Source: a virus
Length of the DNA stretch: 32,278 nucleotides
Strand: one strand, 5' to 3'
IMG/VR virus record: IMGVR_UViG_3300021432_000030
Location: 1-32,278 of that record
Position numbers and translations under genes: made by a program. The notes under the pieces are model-generated. The model was not told the DNA's origin. It did no database searches and saw only the letters and a list, made by a program, of their open reading frames with translations. Shown piece by piece: positions 1 to 7,992 of the stretch. Numbering within the stretch: position 1 is the stretch's first letter; every line of letters starts with the position of its first letter.

Positions 1-472
1 GATCACACATACCCGTTGGTTCAGTAGAGGTGTAACCGTTAACGGTCCAGTATTCTGCATCTAGAATAACACCATCAAAACCACCCTCGGTGTTAGTTGA
101 GTTATTTGCGCAGTAAGCTTGATATTGGGCAATGTTCTTAACAACATTTGCCATAACCCATTGTTGATTGTGTCCCCAATCAGTATTTCCGCCAAGTGCT
201 AGAACACGAATGCCTGAAGCGTGAGCAAAATGAATAAATTTCTGGAAAGTTTGTGCGTGTGTAGTAGAGAAATTTCCACCACCCAAGTAAACCCAGATAT
301 CCAAGAAAAGTACGTTGATTCCGTTGTTAGTACACCAGTTTAGCAGATTCTGCATATTGGTGTCGGAACTTAATGGATCACTTGCTCCACCCACCTGTGG
401 TATCCATACGAACATAGCACGATCTAGATTGCTATTTGGTGGAGTTGGAATGGTAACTGCTGTAACTGTCAT
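1..472 (-). CDS. TIM-barrel glycoside-hydrolase-like protein, GH18-type motif (partial, C-terminus outside window)
   Basis: The reading frame opens with ATG at 472 after an AAGGGG ribosome binding site and stays open to the window edge, giving 157 residues. The visible part alternates strands and helices like the first half of a TIM barrel: strands near residues 19-24, 52-60, 88-93 and 133-138. FDGVILDAE at residues 132-140 fits eight of nine positions of the chitinase family 18 signature; the fifth position is Ile where Asp or Asn is expected. Glu140 would be the acid catalyst. It is the last visible gene of the fibre cluster, so the inference is a virion enzyme that degrades a surface polysaccharide or peptidoglycan-like glycan. 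It could also be a catalytically inactive glycan-binding barrel. The missing C-terminal half prevents a firm family assignment. Confidence 0.6.
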   Translation of the reverse strand, partial: MTVTAVTIPTPPNSNLDRAMFVWIPQVGGASDPLSSDTNMQNLLNWCTNNGINVLFLDIWVYLGGGNFSTTHAQTFQKFIHFAHASGIRVLALGGNTDWGHNQQWVMANVVKNIAQYQAYCANNSTNTEGGFDGVILDAEYWTVNGYTSTEPTGMCD

Positions 473-514
473 GCTTTTCCCCTTAGTTGAAGTTTGCGTC
501 CGACTTTATTATTT

Positions 515-527
515 CAACTATATGCTG
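515..527 (-). promoter_or_regulatory. CAGCATA-type promoter-like motif
   Basis: The transcript-sense sequence is CAGCATATAGTTG, 42 bases before the start codon at 472. It matches the motif seen before several other genes here (7479, 9483, 14098, 19285). No sigma70-like -35 box is evident at the usual spacing, so a phage-specific single-block promoter is inferred. Confidence 0.4.
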
Positions 528-541
528 AATTGTTAGTAGAA

Positions 542-1285
542 TTAGAATTGAATATATTCAAATGATGCGTGAGTTGTAGAGGCAGTAACAGCTGCCGGTC
601 TTTCGTTGAGAAATATGATAGCTGGTCCCACAATAGGATTTGCCGCTTGAATTTCTTTATCTACAGGAGGAAATCCGGCAGTAGTTTGATTGCCATGTAA
701 ATAAGTAGAGACTACCTGTAATTGTGGTCCCTGGGGGACGGATGTTGGATTAGCAATCTGTAGAATGCTTACTTGTCCATTAGTGGCGGTCGCAGCGGCG
801 GTAACAGCCGCTATGTAGAACGTTTTCCCAGTGATCACATAGTGATGACACCAAAATGTTTGACCATCACCAGTGGCAATAGAGCCCCAGATAGAGCCAG
901 CTCCAGCAAGTCCAGTAAGAAAATTTATAGTTCCAGCATTGCCTCCACTACTTCCACTAGTAGCTACGGTCATTTTTTCAATCAAAGCTATATCTGTTGC
1001 ATTGGTGTTAACAGCTGTAGTCCCATTCAAAGTGACGGTGTCTGTTTTATAGGATGCCATGTCTGTGCTTAAATATGTAATCAAAATAGTTCTTGCACCA
1101 GTTCCCGCTGCCGTATCATTAACATTGGTTGATACAATACTACGTTGTGCATTAGCGCCTTGTGGAGTATAAATTGTTGCACGAACAGTCACTGATGTCG
1201 TAGCAGATGTGGCGATATAGCCGCTCACAGTTCCACTTTGCACTTCGAGGTGCTGTGATAATGAAAGTAAATCGCTAATACTCAT
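542..1285 (-). CDS. Fibre-like protein carrying the shared NAQRS/HHY module
   Basis: This 247-residue protein starts at ATG 1285 with AAGGGG upstream. Apart from a short N-terminal helix (residues 1-20) it consists almost entirely of a beta-rich module that also forms the C-terminus of the proteins at 2257-3222 and 3224-6196. Shared landmarks in order are RAT-x-Y, NAQRS, DTAAGTGAR, a TVTLNGTTAVNT stretch, IEKM, HHY-x-x-TGKT and a final VGPA strand. Here the module stands alone without the long repeat shaft of the 990-residue protein. The inference is a tail-fibre, head-fibre or receptor-binding component. The composition is rich in Thr, Ala, Ser and Gly, as is typical of phage adhesins. No enzyme motif was seen. 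Confidence 0.55.
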   Translation of the reverse strand: MSISDLLSLSQHLEVQSGTVSGYIATSATTSVTVRATIYTPQGANAQRSIVSTNVNDTAAGTGARTILITYLSTDMASYKTDTVTLNGTTAVNTNATDIALIEKMTVATSGSSGGNAGTINFLTGLAGAGSIWGSIATGDGQTFWCHHYVITGKTFYIAAVTAAATATNGQVSILQIANPTSVPQGPQLQVVSTYLHGNQTTAGFPPVDKEIQAANPIVGPAIIFLNERPAAVTASTTHASFEYIQF

Positions 1286-1295
1286 TTACAGCCCC

Positions 1296-2255
1296 TTATT
1301 CATATACAACGGTTATGTCGGGTGTACCTGCAATAACTACAGTTAAACCGACGTTAAAATCTAAATCATAAATGAAAGAACCAGGATTAGCAGCATTAAT
1401 CACGCCGATAGCGGTTCCACCTGCGGCTGTATTATCTGTAATCGTAACGGTGGCTGCTAATGCTCCGTTATTAACCATTATTTTGCGCAAAGTTCCCGGA
1501 CCTCTTTTTACTACTGTAGTAGCCGCCGCATTCAGACGAACAAATCTTGATCTGCGTCCTAATATTCCATGCCCATCTACTCCGACCGATCTAACTAAAA
1601 GAGTTTGATTGGTTGCTAATCCACCAGAGTTGTCATTTTCTAAACGAATAGGTAAGTTATCATTGGCGGTAAGAACGGCAGCCGGATTCATTGTCAGAGT
1701 AACTACTACAATTCCATCAACAGATGCGACCGCTCCCATACCATTGTACACAATTTTATATCTATGGAAATTAGTATCCAAGGTAAATAAAGTAATGTTA
1801 GTGGTACTATCGACAGTTGCCTTGCGCGTTACGAATTGTAAGGTCGTACCTGCTAACTTGAAAAAATATCCGTTATTGGCATCAAAAACACCCCACAAAC
1901 GATTGTTATTAGCGACTCCTGTATTTCCTGTTTGCACGTCCGCTTGAAATGCATTTGTGGTCGCCGGCAGAAGACGAGAAATAGGACTCTGTAAAGAAAC
2001 TGTGGAATTAGCCGTGGTACCAGTAGATAAAGTTCCAACACCACTACCTTGAGTAGCCGTTCCTGTTCCTACCACAGTGCTGGTCCAAAATTGAGTAGTA
2101 TCTAACGTACCATCTGACTGATTAAAAGCATAATCAAGCCATGAGGCACTCTGAGAAATTGGAATATCTTCAGTTGGTGAGTTAAAACTAGTAAGTTGAT
2201 TACCGTTCTCATCATATATGATTATATTTTCTATTGATCTATCGCCAATTGCCAT
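1296..2255 (-). CDS. Fibre-like protein with LamG-like middle and beta C-terminal domain
   Basis: I chose ATG 2255 rather than the in-frame ATG at 2282. It follows a GAGG element and starts just after the TAA stop of the upstream gene, whereas 2282 would overlap that gene by 26 bases. The 319-residue product begins with a short module (IIIYDENGNQL) resembling the N-termini of neighbouring fibre-like proteins. The central part, roughly residues 85-215, resembles a concanavalin/LamG-type jelly roll, with a run like RLWGVFDANNGYFF followed by a YKIVYNG strand. The C-terminus (about residues 240-319) is another beta domain ending in DITVVYE. The inference is a carbohydrate-binding or adhesin component of the virion. 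The jelly-roll assignment rests on visual pattern only. Confidence 0.5.
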   Translation of the reverse strand: MAIGDRSIENIIIYDENGNQLTSFNSPTEDIPISQSASWLDYAFNQSDGTLDTTQFWTSTVVGTGTATQGSGVGTLSTGTTANSTVSLQSPISRLLPATTNAFQADVQTGNTGVANNNRLWGVFDANNGYFFKLAGTTLQFVTRKATVDSTTNITLFTLDTNFHRYKIVYNGMGAVASVDGIVVVTLTMNPAAVLTANDNLPIRLENDNSGGLATNQTLLVRSVGVDGHGILGRRSRFVRLNAAATTVVKRGPGTLRKIMVNNGALAATVTITDNTAAGGTAIGVINAANPGSFIYDLDFNVGLTVVIAGTPDITVVYE

Positions 2256-2256
2256 G

Positions 2257-3222
2257 TTAAGCCTCGTAATATCCCATACCAACGGACCAATTTAGATTTC
2301 CAGTAGATGCGTCAGAACGACCATACACCAAAACTAAAGCTGGTCCGGCAACCATAATTGGAGAATTAAAACTCAAAGTTCCAGATGAATTAGTGGTAAT
2401 TCTATATTTGGGAGCAATCGTTAATTCTGTCTTTGTTGTGTCAGTGGGAACCGTACGATGGACTTCCATGGCACCACTATTTTGTCCTTGAATAGTTCCT
2501 ATGACAGAAACAAGATTCATGGTTTTACCGGTAGCCACATAGTGATGGCACCAATTAGTAATTCCATCACCCGCCGCAATAGTTCCTATAGTTCCACCAG
2601 CTCCACCAGTTGATATGGTTAAAGTAATAGTTCCCACATTAGAAAGTTGATTTCCTACAGAGGTACACTCCATCTTTTCTATAAAACAGATATTGGTACC
2701 TACAGTATTAACGGCAGTAATACCATTCAAACTAACAGTCTCAGTGAAGGGTCCAGCTAAAGTTTGATCATAATATGTTATTTTAATAGATTGTGCACCC
2801 GCACCTGCTGCCGTATCGGAAGCACTGCTAGATACTAAAGATCTTTGAGCATTAGTGGTCTGTTGAACATAAGCTGTAGCACGAATAGCAGTTAATGCGC
2901 TACCAACAGAAGTAGTGTACCCTAGATTTACCTGGCTTTTAGGAGTTAAAGTTTTATTGGCTTGGGCTTTATAGTTATTTTCAAAATCTGCTTTGTCGGT
3001 GTCATTTTGTGCTTGTGAATACCCACTATTAATTACACCATCTGGTACGGTCCCCTTCCAGATAATACACGTATAGGCAATTGATAAATCAATGGCAAAA
3101 ATAGTATAGATGGAACCGTCATCTTGATACTGGACCAATAAAGATTTACCAGTGATGGCACTAGACTTAAAAACAGTCCAAGTAGATGATAAGATAACGG
3201 GATTGCTAAAAGTTACTGGCAT
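2257..3222 (-). CDS. Fibre-like protein with C-terminal NAQRS/HHY module
   Basis: The 321-residue product starts at ATG 3222, one base after the stop of the upstream 990-residue gene. Residues 1-95 form a distinct N-terminal domain with predicted strands and a helical stretch (QAQNDTDKADFENNYKAQA), which may attach the protein to the virion. Residues from about 100 to the end are the shared module, with NAQRS, SDTAAGAGAQ, a LNGITAVNT strand, IEKM, HHYVATGKT and VAGPALVLV. This copy is closest to that in the 990-residue protein; both contain ITYYDQT followed by AGPFTE. The same receptor-binding-like end is thus mounted on different N-termini in neighbouring genes. The exact role is unknown. 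Confidence 0.5.
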   Translation of the reverse strand: MPVTFSNPVILSSTWTVFKSSAITGKSLLVQYQDDGSIYTIFAIDLSIAYTCIIWKGTVPDGVINSGYSQAQNDTDKADFENNYKAQANKTLTPKSQVNLGYTTSVGSALTAIRATAYVQQTTNAQRSLVSSSASDTAAGAGAQSIKITYYDQTLAGPFTETVSLNGITAVNTVGTNICFIEKMECTSVGNQLSNVGTITLTISTGGAGGTIGTIAAGDGITNWCHHYVATGKTMNLVSVIGTIQGQNSGAMEVHRTVPTDTTKTELTIAPKYRITTNSSGTLSFNSPIMVAGPALVLVYGRSDASTGNLNWSVGMGYYEA

Positions 3223-3223
3223 T

Positions 3224-6196
3224 TTATGTCTCCGAGTAGTCGAATGAAGCGACTAAAGTGCTGTTGTTACCAGTTGGGTTTCCCAAAACCAAAATTCGGG
3301 CGGGACCAGCAATTTTAAGAGGAATTCCCAAGGCTCTTACCGTAGAAATATTGGATGGTAAGAAGTCGCTGATCTGAAGGTCCGAACTAGTAGCACTTGT
3401 TGGATCTTTAGACCTCATTAAGAAAGTAGCATTAGAGGCGCTGGAGTTGGTTGATCCAATTACTAGGGTTGCCAACTGAGCAGTTTTTCCGGTAGCAATA
3501 TAATGATGAGCCCACAATGTTTGTCTATCTCCTACTCCAGATACGACGTTACCGGTTCCAATAGTACCAATAGTTCCTCCACCGCCCGCAGTACTGACAA
3601 ATAATGTAATTACTCCGGCATTAGTACCTCCTGATCCAACGCTAGTAACTTGTATTTTTTCGATAAAACAAATTGTAGTACTAACAGTATTTACCGAAGT
3701 AGTACCATTCATAGTAACCACTTCAGTAAAAGGACCGGCGCAAGTTTGATCATAATAGGTAATAGTTATTTGTCGGGCGCCCGTCCCCGCAGAGGTGTCG
3801 CTGGCACTAGCAGAAGAAACGGAACGTTGAGCATTGGTAGTCTGTTCATTATAAGTGGTAGCACGAATGGCATTCAATGATCCTCCGGTACCTCCACCCA
3901 GGATAACTATTCCTTGAACAAGACCCACTCTAGCTCCAGCCGGAGCAGAAATGGAAACTGGAATAGCAGATTGATCAGAAGCAATGGTGACTGGCACAGA
4001 GTTAGCCATGGTTTTCTGTCCCACAGTGGGAGCTGTAGAACCTAGCCAAGAGGTAACATCTTCACGCAGACGACCGGATGTGTCTAAAGATAAGGCGTTA
4101 GCAGTACCAGTTACATAAGTTGGAGAGGCAGTGGTTACTGAACCTCCTACCTGAGCAATGGTTGGAGGGAGAGCAGCACCCGCTGAACTATCATACATAT
4201 TAGACGGATCTTGCATGGCGGTAGCACGCAAATTACAAGTAGCAGTGCCAGAAGTGAAAGCAGACACCCTAACACGAACATGTGATGTGCCACCAACACC
4301 AACAATAGCTCTAGTAGTAGCGGTGTTACTAGAGCCAAAAACGATACTGGAAACTTTATTTTTAGTAGTTGGATCTGAGAAAAAGGTGGCTGCCCAAGTA
4401 GTACCACCATCAATAGAAATTTCCGGCACTATTGTGCCCACCAATGTACCGGCTACTAATTGCATACCAGCATCATTTTCGCCTTGAATAGCTAGTTGAA
4501 CAGTAGCGTTAAGAGCATTTAAAGTTCCAGTAGCTGTTACGTCAGAAACAGCAGCGTTGATAACATTGTTAGGACTAATGGCAACGACTAGAGCCGGATC
4601 AGTAGCAACGGCAGCGGTAGATGCCGCTTTGACGGCGACCGGACCATTGGTAGCATCTGTAATTTTGGTAGACCAAGCATTAGCTAGAGAGGCAGCAGTG
4701 CCTTGATTAACGATACCTATAGTATTAGCACCTGTTGGCAATGGAGAGTTAGGTGAGAAGCCGACTACCAGTGATGGATCGGTTGCCACAGCGGCAGTGG
4801 AAGCCGCCTTGACGGCAGCTGTATTGGTACCATCGGTAATTTTCTCGAAAATAGCCCTACCAACTGCATCGCCAGTTGGCATGGTATTAGTTCCGTCCGT
4901 AACTTGAACTGGCCACTTATTGGCAAGTGTGTTTGGAGTTCCTTGATTATCGGTAACAGTCCAAGAACCAGATTGTGTTGCCAAAATATTGGAATCATTG
5001 GAAACAGTAACTCTTGGAATACCAGCGCCACTAGCTCCAGTACCAGTAGAAATATTAGTTCCACCAAACTGAGTGATATTATCTGCCCAAGGAGAAGTGC
5101 TCTGTGTAACTGCTACCGTACCACTAACGGGCACTACAGTTCCCCCAGAGACTCCCTGAATAGTTACCACTCCACCAGATGGCGTGCCAGCTACTCCTGG
5201 ACCCACAATGATTGGATGACCGGAAGCATCTGTAAGCATAGCTCTAAGATTACTACCATCATTACCTCCCATTTGCACGATAGTTGGTGGTAAAGCTGCT
5301 CCAGCAGCGCCCGAAAACAAAACTGGTGGTTCTATTAATGTGGTGGCGCGGATATTACAATTCGCAGTTCCCGAAGTGAAAGCAGAAACTCTAACACGAG
5401 CATGAGATGCACCAGCGGGCGCTACAATAGTTCTGGCAGTAGCAGTGTTGTTAGCTCCGAAAACTATGGTAGCAACTTTATTTCCCGTAACCGGATCGTC
5501 AAAAAAGGAGGCGACCCAGGTGGTCCCGCCATCATAAGAAATTTCAGGAGTGATAGTGCCTTGCAAAGTACCAGCCAATAACTGCATACCAGCGCCATGA
5601 TTGCCAGTTAATGAGACCGAAACAACAGCATTCAAGGCATTCAAAGTTCCAGAATTTATTGTATCTGGAACTTGAGTAGATATAATTCCACCAGAGGGCG
5701 CGCCCGCGCCGCCTAATCCAACAACCGTAGCATTTAAGCTAGAAGCGGTAGCTTGTCCCACTACCCAAGGAGAGGTACTTTGTGTAACGGCTACAGTTCC
5801 TGAGACTGGTTGGATAGTTGTGCCCGTTGGATCTATTCTAATTGGATGAGCGGCGGTACCCAAAATATTAGTACCATCGGTCACTTCTATTGGCCAAGAG
5901 TTAGCTATAGTGTTAGCGGTTCCCTGATTGGCTGTAAGGGTTCCGCTGATAGGAACGACTGTACCACCAGAGATACCTTGAATAGACAGTACTCCACCAG
6001 CAGGCGTTCCCGCCACACCAGCTCCAACCGCAACTGTGCGACCAGAACCATCAACTAAGATGAATCTAGAATTAGCACCATCTGAACCAGCCATCATTAA
6101 AGCTGGAGTAGAGGTAGGCGTTGCTGATCCGCTCTGTACGGCTAATGGATTTCCATTAATATCATACAGTACTGACTCTGGATTTGTTCCTGACAT
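3224..6196 (-). CDS. Long modular fibre-like protein (990 aa) with internal repeats
   Basis: ATG 6196 follows GAGGAG, and a terminator hairpin separates it from the upstream gene. The N-terminus (SVLYDINGNPLAVQSG) is a module also found at 6293-7435 and, more weakly, at 7495-7992. The body is made of repeats. A beta domain of about 130 residues occurs twice (DNA 5263-5660 and 4140-4540), with shared landmarks GMQL, AGTL, PEIS-x-DGGTTW, RVRVSAFTSGTA and ALPPTI. VSGTVAVTQSTSPW and AVKAASTAAVATDP also recur. The C-terminus, about the last 235 residues, is the NAQRS/HHY module. The inference is an elongated trimeric tail-fibre or head-fibre protein with a repeat shaft and a C-terminal tip. No chaperone or enzyme motif was recognised. 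Confidence 0.6.
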   Translation of the reverse strand: MSGTNPESVLYDINGNPLAVQSGSATPTSTPALMMAGSDGANSRFILVDGSGRTVAVGAGVAGTPAGGVLSIQGISGGTVVPISGTLTANQGTANTIANSWPIEVTDGTNILGTAAHPIRIDPTGTTIQPVSGTVAVTQSTSPWVVGQATASSLNATVVGLGGAGAPSGGIISTQVPDTINSGTLNALNAVVSVSLTGNHGAGMQLLAGTLQGTITPEISYDGGTTWVASFFDDPVTGNKVATIVFGANNTATARTIVAPAGASHARVRVSAFTSGTANCNIRATTLIEPPVLFSGAAGAALPPTIVQMGGNDGSNLRAMLTDASGHPIIVGPGVAGTPSGGVVTIQGVSGGTVVPVSGTVAVTQSTSPWADNITQFGGTNISTGTGASGAGIPRVTVSNDSNILATQSGSWTVTDNQGTPNTLANKWPVQVTDGTNTMPTGDAVGRAIFEKITDGTNTAAVKAASTAAVATDPSLVVGFSPNSPLPTGANTIGIVNQGTAASLANAWSTKITDATNGPVAVKAASTAAVATDPALVVAISPNNVINAAVSDVTATGTLNALNATVQLAIQGENDAGMQLVAGTLVGTIVPEISIDGGTTWAATFFSDPTTKNKVSSIVFGSSNTATTRAIVGVGGTSHVRVRVSAFTSGTATCNLRATAMQDPSNMYDSSAGAALPPTIAQVGGSVTTASPTYVTGTANALSLDTSGRLREDVTSWLGSTAPTVGQKTMANSVPVTIASDQSAIPVSISAPAGARVGLVQGIVILGGGTGGSLNAIRATTYNEQTTNAQRSVSSASASDTSAGTGARQITITYYDQTCAGPFTEVVTMNGTTSVNTVSTTICFIEKIQVTSVGSGGTNAGVITLFVSTAGGGGTIGTIGTGNVVSGVGDRQTLWAHHYIATGKTAQLATLVIGSTNSSASNATFLMRSKDPTSATSSDLQISDFLPSNISTVRALGIPLKIAGPARILVLGNPTGNNSTLVASFDYSET
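4140..4540 (-). repeat. Fibre shaft domain, second internal copy
   Basis: This encodes the second of two similar domains of about 130 residues within the 990-residue protein. It shares PEIS-x-DGGTTW, RVRVSAFTSGTA and ALPPTI with the copy at 5263-5660. Boundaries are approximate. Confidence 0.7.
5263..5660 (-). repeat. Fibre shaft domain, first internal copy
   Basis: This is the first of the two similar domains in the 990-residue protein, running from a GTLNALNA strand to ALPPTI followed by QMGG. The protein-level similarity is clear, while synonymous positions have diverged, so the duplication is not recent. Boundaries are approximate. Confidence 0.7.
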
Positions 6197-6204
6197 TTTC
6201 TCCT

Positions 6205-6224
6205 CGTCTAAATGCTGGATTATA
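6205..6224 (-). promoter_or_regulatory. Promoter-like segment with TATAAT and CAGCAT
   Basis: On the minus strand TATAAT (6224-6219) is followed by CAGCATTTAGACG (6217-6205), 8 bases before ATG 6196. The segment lies directly downstream of a terminator hairpin, as expected of a new transcription unit. Which of the two elements is functional is unclear. Confidence 0.35.
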
Positions 6225-6232
6225 GATAAAAT

Positions 6233-6266
6233 AAAAGAAGCTTGCTATTTCTAGCAAGCTTCTTTT
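6233..6266 (-). terminator. Rho-independent terminator after the 380-aa fibre gene
   Basis: The arms 6233-6247 and 6252-6266 pair perfectly over 15 base pairs around a four-base loop (GAAA in the minus-strand transcript). The transcript runs on into a T-rich tail, TTTTATTTTAT. It lies between the stop at 6293 and the next start at 6196. Confidence 0.8.
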
Positions 6267-6292
6267 TCATTTTTATCCACCAATCAATCAGA

Positions 6293-7435
6293 TTATGGAG
6301 TTAGCTCAGTTACAAGAACGTTTCCAGATGCGCCGGCTGGAGAGAATTCATCAATGTTACCGGTGTAGTCGTTTGGAACTTCCCAATAAGAACCAGTAAA
6401 CAACTGAATTGTATAACTGGTTAAGCTGGCAGTAGTTCCCAATTTAATGTAAATGGTCTTGTTAGAGCCGTTGAATATAGAGGCGAAAATTCTGCTAGCG
6501 TTAGAAGCCAACAAAGTAGTGTTAGTGCTGGCTGTGACGGCAACAGAAGTAACAGCGGAAGTTGCTGCCTTATTAGTAATTGCCGAAACACGTAGATTAC
6601 CAGCAGTATCCAAAGATAGGGCGTTAATCTGACCAGTAGTATAGGCTGGAGCAGCAGTAGTAACGATACCACCTACCTGCATCATATCAGCAGAGTTAGC
6701 GGTAGTAGTAGCTTTTGGATAAGCACCATCGATACGCAACTGACCACCTAATGTCAAAGACAACGCATCTAGAGTGCCAGTGGTATAAGTTGGAGCAGCT
6801 GTAGTTGCAATACCACCAACCTGAGTATCAGAAGTAAGAGAAGCACCGCCATCAGTACCTACGGACGGGTTAGTTGATGTAACTGTTCCGTTAATAGTCT
6901 GAGTGGATGGAGTGTTCTTAGTAGTGATCGTAGCGTAAACGCCAGTGAAGCTTGGCGTAGTACCAGTAATGGTCCAAGTAACCTTGACCATAGAGCTGGT
7001 GGTCACATTCAAAATGGCTGTAAACACACCGGTACCAGTAATAGAGCCGGTAGAGGCGGTGCTACCATAAAGTGTAGTGCCGTTGCCAGGATCAACTTCC
7101 TGAATAGAATATGATAGTGTTGGAGTAGTACCGGTTGGAGCCACTGTAACGTTAACAATCAATGCAATTTCGTGAGTACCGAAATAGTTAGCGGTGACTA
7201 AAGTAGAACCGCTGGCTATTAACGTAGCGTTAGACTGAATCGAGAAATCGTTGGACATCTCGGCAGTACCAAAAGCACCATGTAAAGATGATGGTACATA
7301 AGTAGCGTTACCGCTTGGATTTTGACCAGAAATTAATAGTGCCCTGGTACTAGTTGGGATCGCACTACCACTTACAACGGCTAATTCTGTACCGTCTGAG
7401 CTAAATAAAACTGATGCTGGGGATTCACCTGACAT
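6293..7435 (-). CDS. Modular fibre-like protein (380 aa)
   Basis: ATG 7435 follows GAGG. Residues 1-40 (SVLFSSDGTELAVVSG, then IPTSTRALL) match the start of the 990-residue neighbour. A repeat of about 30 residues with the pattern QVGG, then TAAP-x-YTTG, ALSL and G-x-LR occurs twice here and once in the 990-residue protein. The last 80 residues (TLLASNASR, YIKLGT, YWEVPNDYTG, VTELTP) match the C-terminus of the 165-residue protein at 7495-7992. The protein therefore combines the head of one neighbour with the tail of another. The inference is a virion surface or fibre-attachment protein. A strong terminator follows it. Confidence 0.5.
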   Translation of the reverse strand: MSGESPASVLFSSDGTELAVVSGSAIPTSTRALLISGQNPSGNATYVPSSLHGAFGTAEMSNDFSIQSNATLIASGSTLVTANYFGTHEIALIVNVTVAPTGTTPTLSYSIQEVDPGNGTTLYGSTASTGSITGTGVFTAILNVTTSSMVKVTWTITGTTPSFTGVYATITTKNTPSTQTINGTVTSTNPSVGTDGGASLTSDTQVGGIATTAAPTYTTGTLDALSLTLGGQLRIDGAYPKATTTANSADMMQVGGIVTTAAPAYTTGQINALSLDTAGNLRVSAITNKAATSAVTSVAVTASTNTTLLASNASRIFASIFNGSNKTIYIKLGTTASLTSYTIQLFTGSYWEVPNDYTGNIDEFSPAGASGNVLVTELTP

Positions 7436-7478
7436 ATGATTGCCTCTTGTAAGTTAGAAGTATCTTTCTACATTAATA

Positions 7479-7491
7479 TAATTTTATGCAT
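7479..7491 (-). promoter_or_regulatory. GCATA-type promoter-like motif
   Basis: The transcript-sense sequence is ATGCATAAAATTA, 43 bases before ATG 7435. It is a weaker member of the motif family, keeping GCATA and ATTA but lacking the leading CA. Confidence 0.3.
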
Positions 7492-7494
7492 TGT

Positions 7495-7992
7495 TTAAGG
7501 AGTAAGTTCATCAATTCTTGCATGACCAAGAGCTGATGACCAAATTCCATCTATTTCACCAGTATAACCATACGGAATTTCATAATAACCTAATGGAAAC
7601 ATTTTAATAGTAAAATCAGTTGTACTAGCCGTAGCACCAAGCTTCACATACAATAAAGCAGAAGAATCATTATAGATGGTTGCGCCTAAACGAGTAGTAT
7701 TAGAGGCTAAAAGAACTACGTTGGTGGCAGAGCCGACCACGCTATGAGTGGTAGAAGTAGCCGGACGAGCACTAGATACCGTAATAGGGTTATTGGGAGA
7801 AAAAGCTACTACTAGAGCCGGGTCGGCAGCAACTGCGGCAGTATTAGGTGGTTTGACAGCGGCTGGACCATTGCCCGAAGTGTCAGTAATAATGGTTTCA
7901 ACTTGCAAACGATAAACGTAACCATCCAGCATAACCCCAACTGGATTACCAAGCTCATCAAATAAAATTGCCGCTGGTGAATCGGTTGACAT
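7495..7992 (-). CDS. Short fibre-like or adaptor protein (165 aa)
   Basis: The ATG at 7992 shares one base with the TAA of the upstream gene (TAATG), which suggests translational coupling. The N-terminus (AAILFDELGNPVGV) resembles the first module of the two larger fibre-like proteins. A middle stretch, AAVAADPALVVAFSPNN, repeats a motif of the 990-residue protein. The C-terminal 80 residues form the domain shared with 6293-7435 (VLLASNTTR, YVKLGATAS, YYEIPYGYTGEIDGIW, IDELTP). Its small size and shared ends suggest a minimal version of the same architecture, possibly an adaptor or a short decoration fibre. No biochemical function was recognised. Confidence 0.5.
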   Translation of the reverse strand: MSTDSPAAILFDELGNPVGVMLDGYVYRLQVETIITDTSGNGPAAVKPPNTAAVAADPALVVAFSPNNPITVSSARPATSTTHSVVGSATNVVLLASNTTRLGATIYNDSSALLYVKLGATASTTDFTIKMFPLGYYEIPYGYTGEIDGIWSSALGHARIDELTP

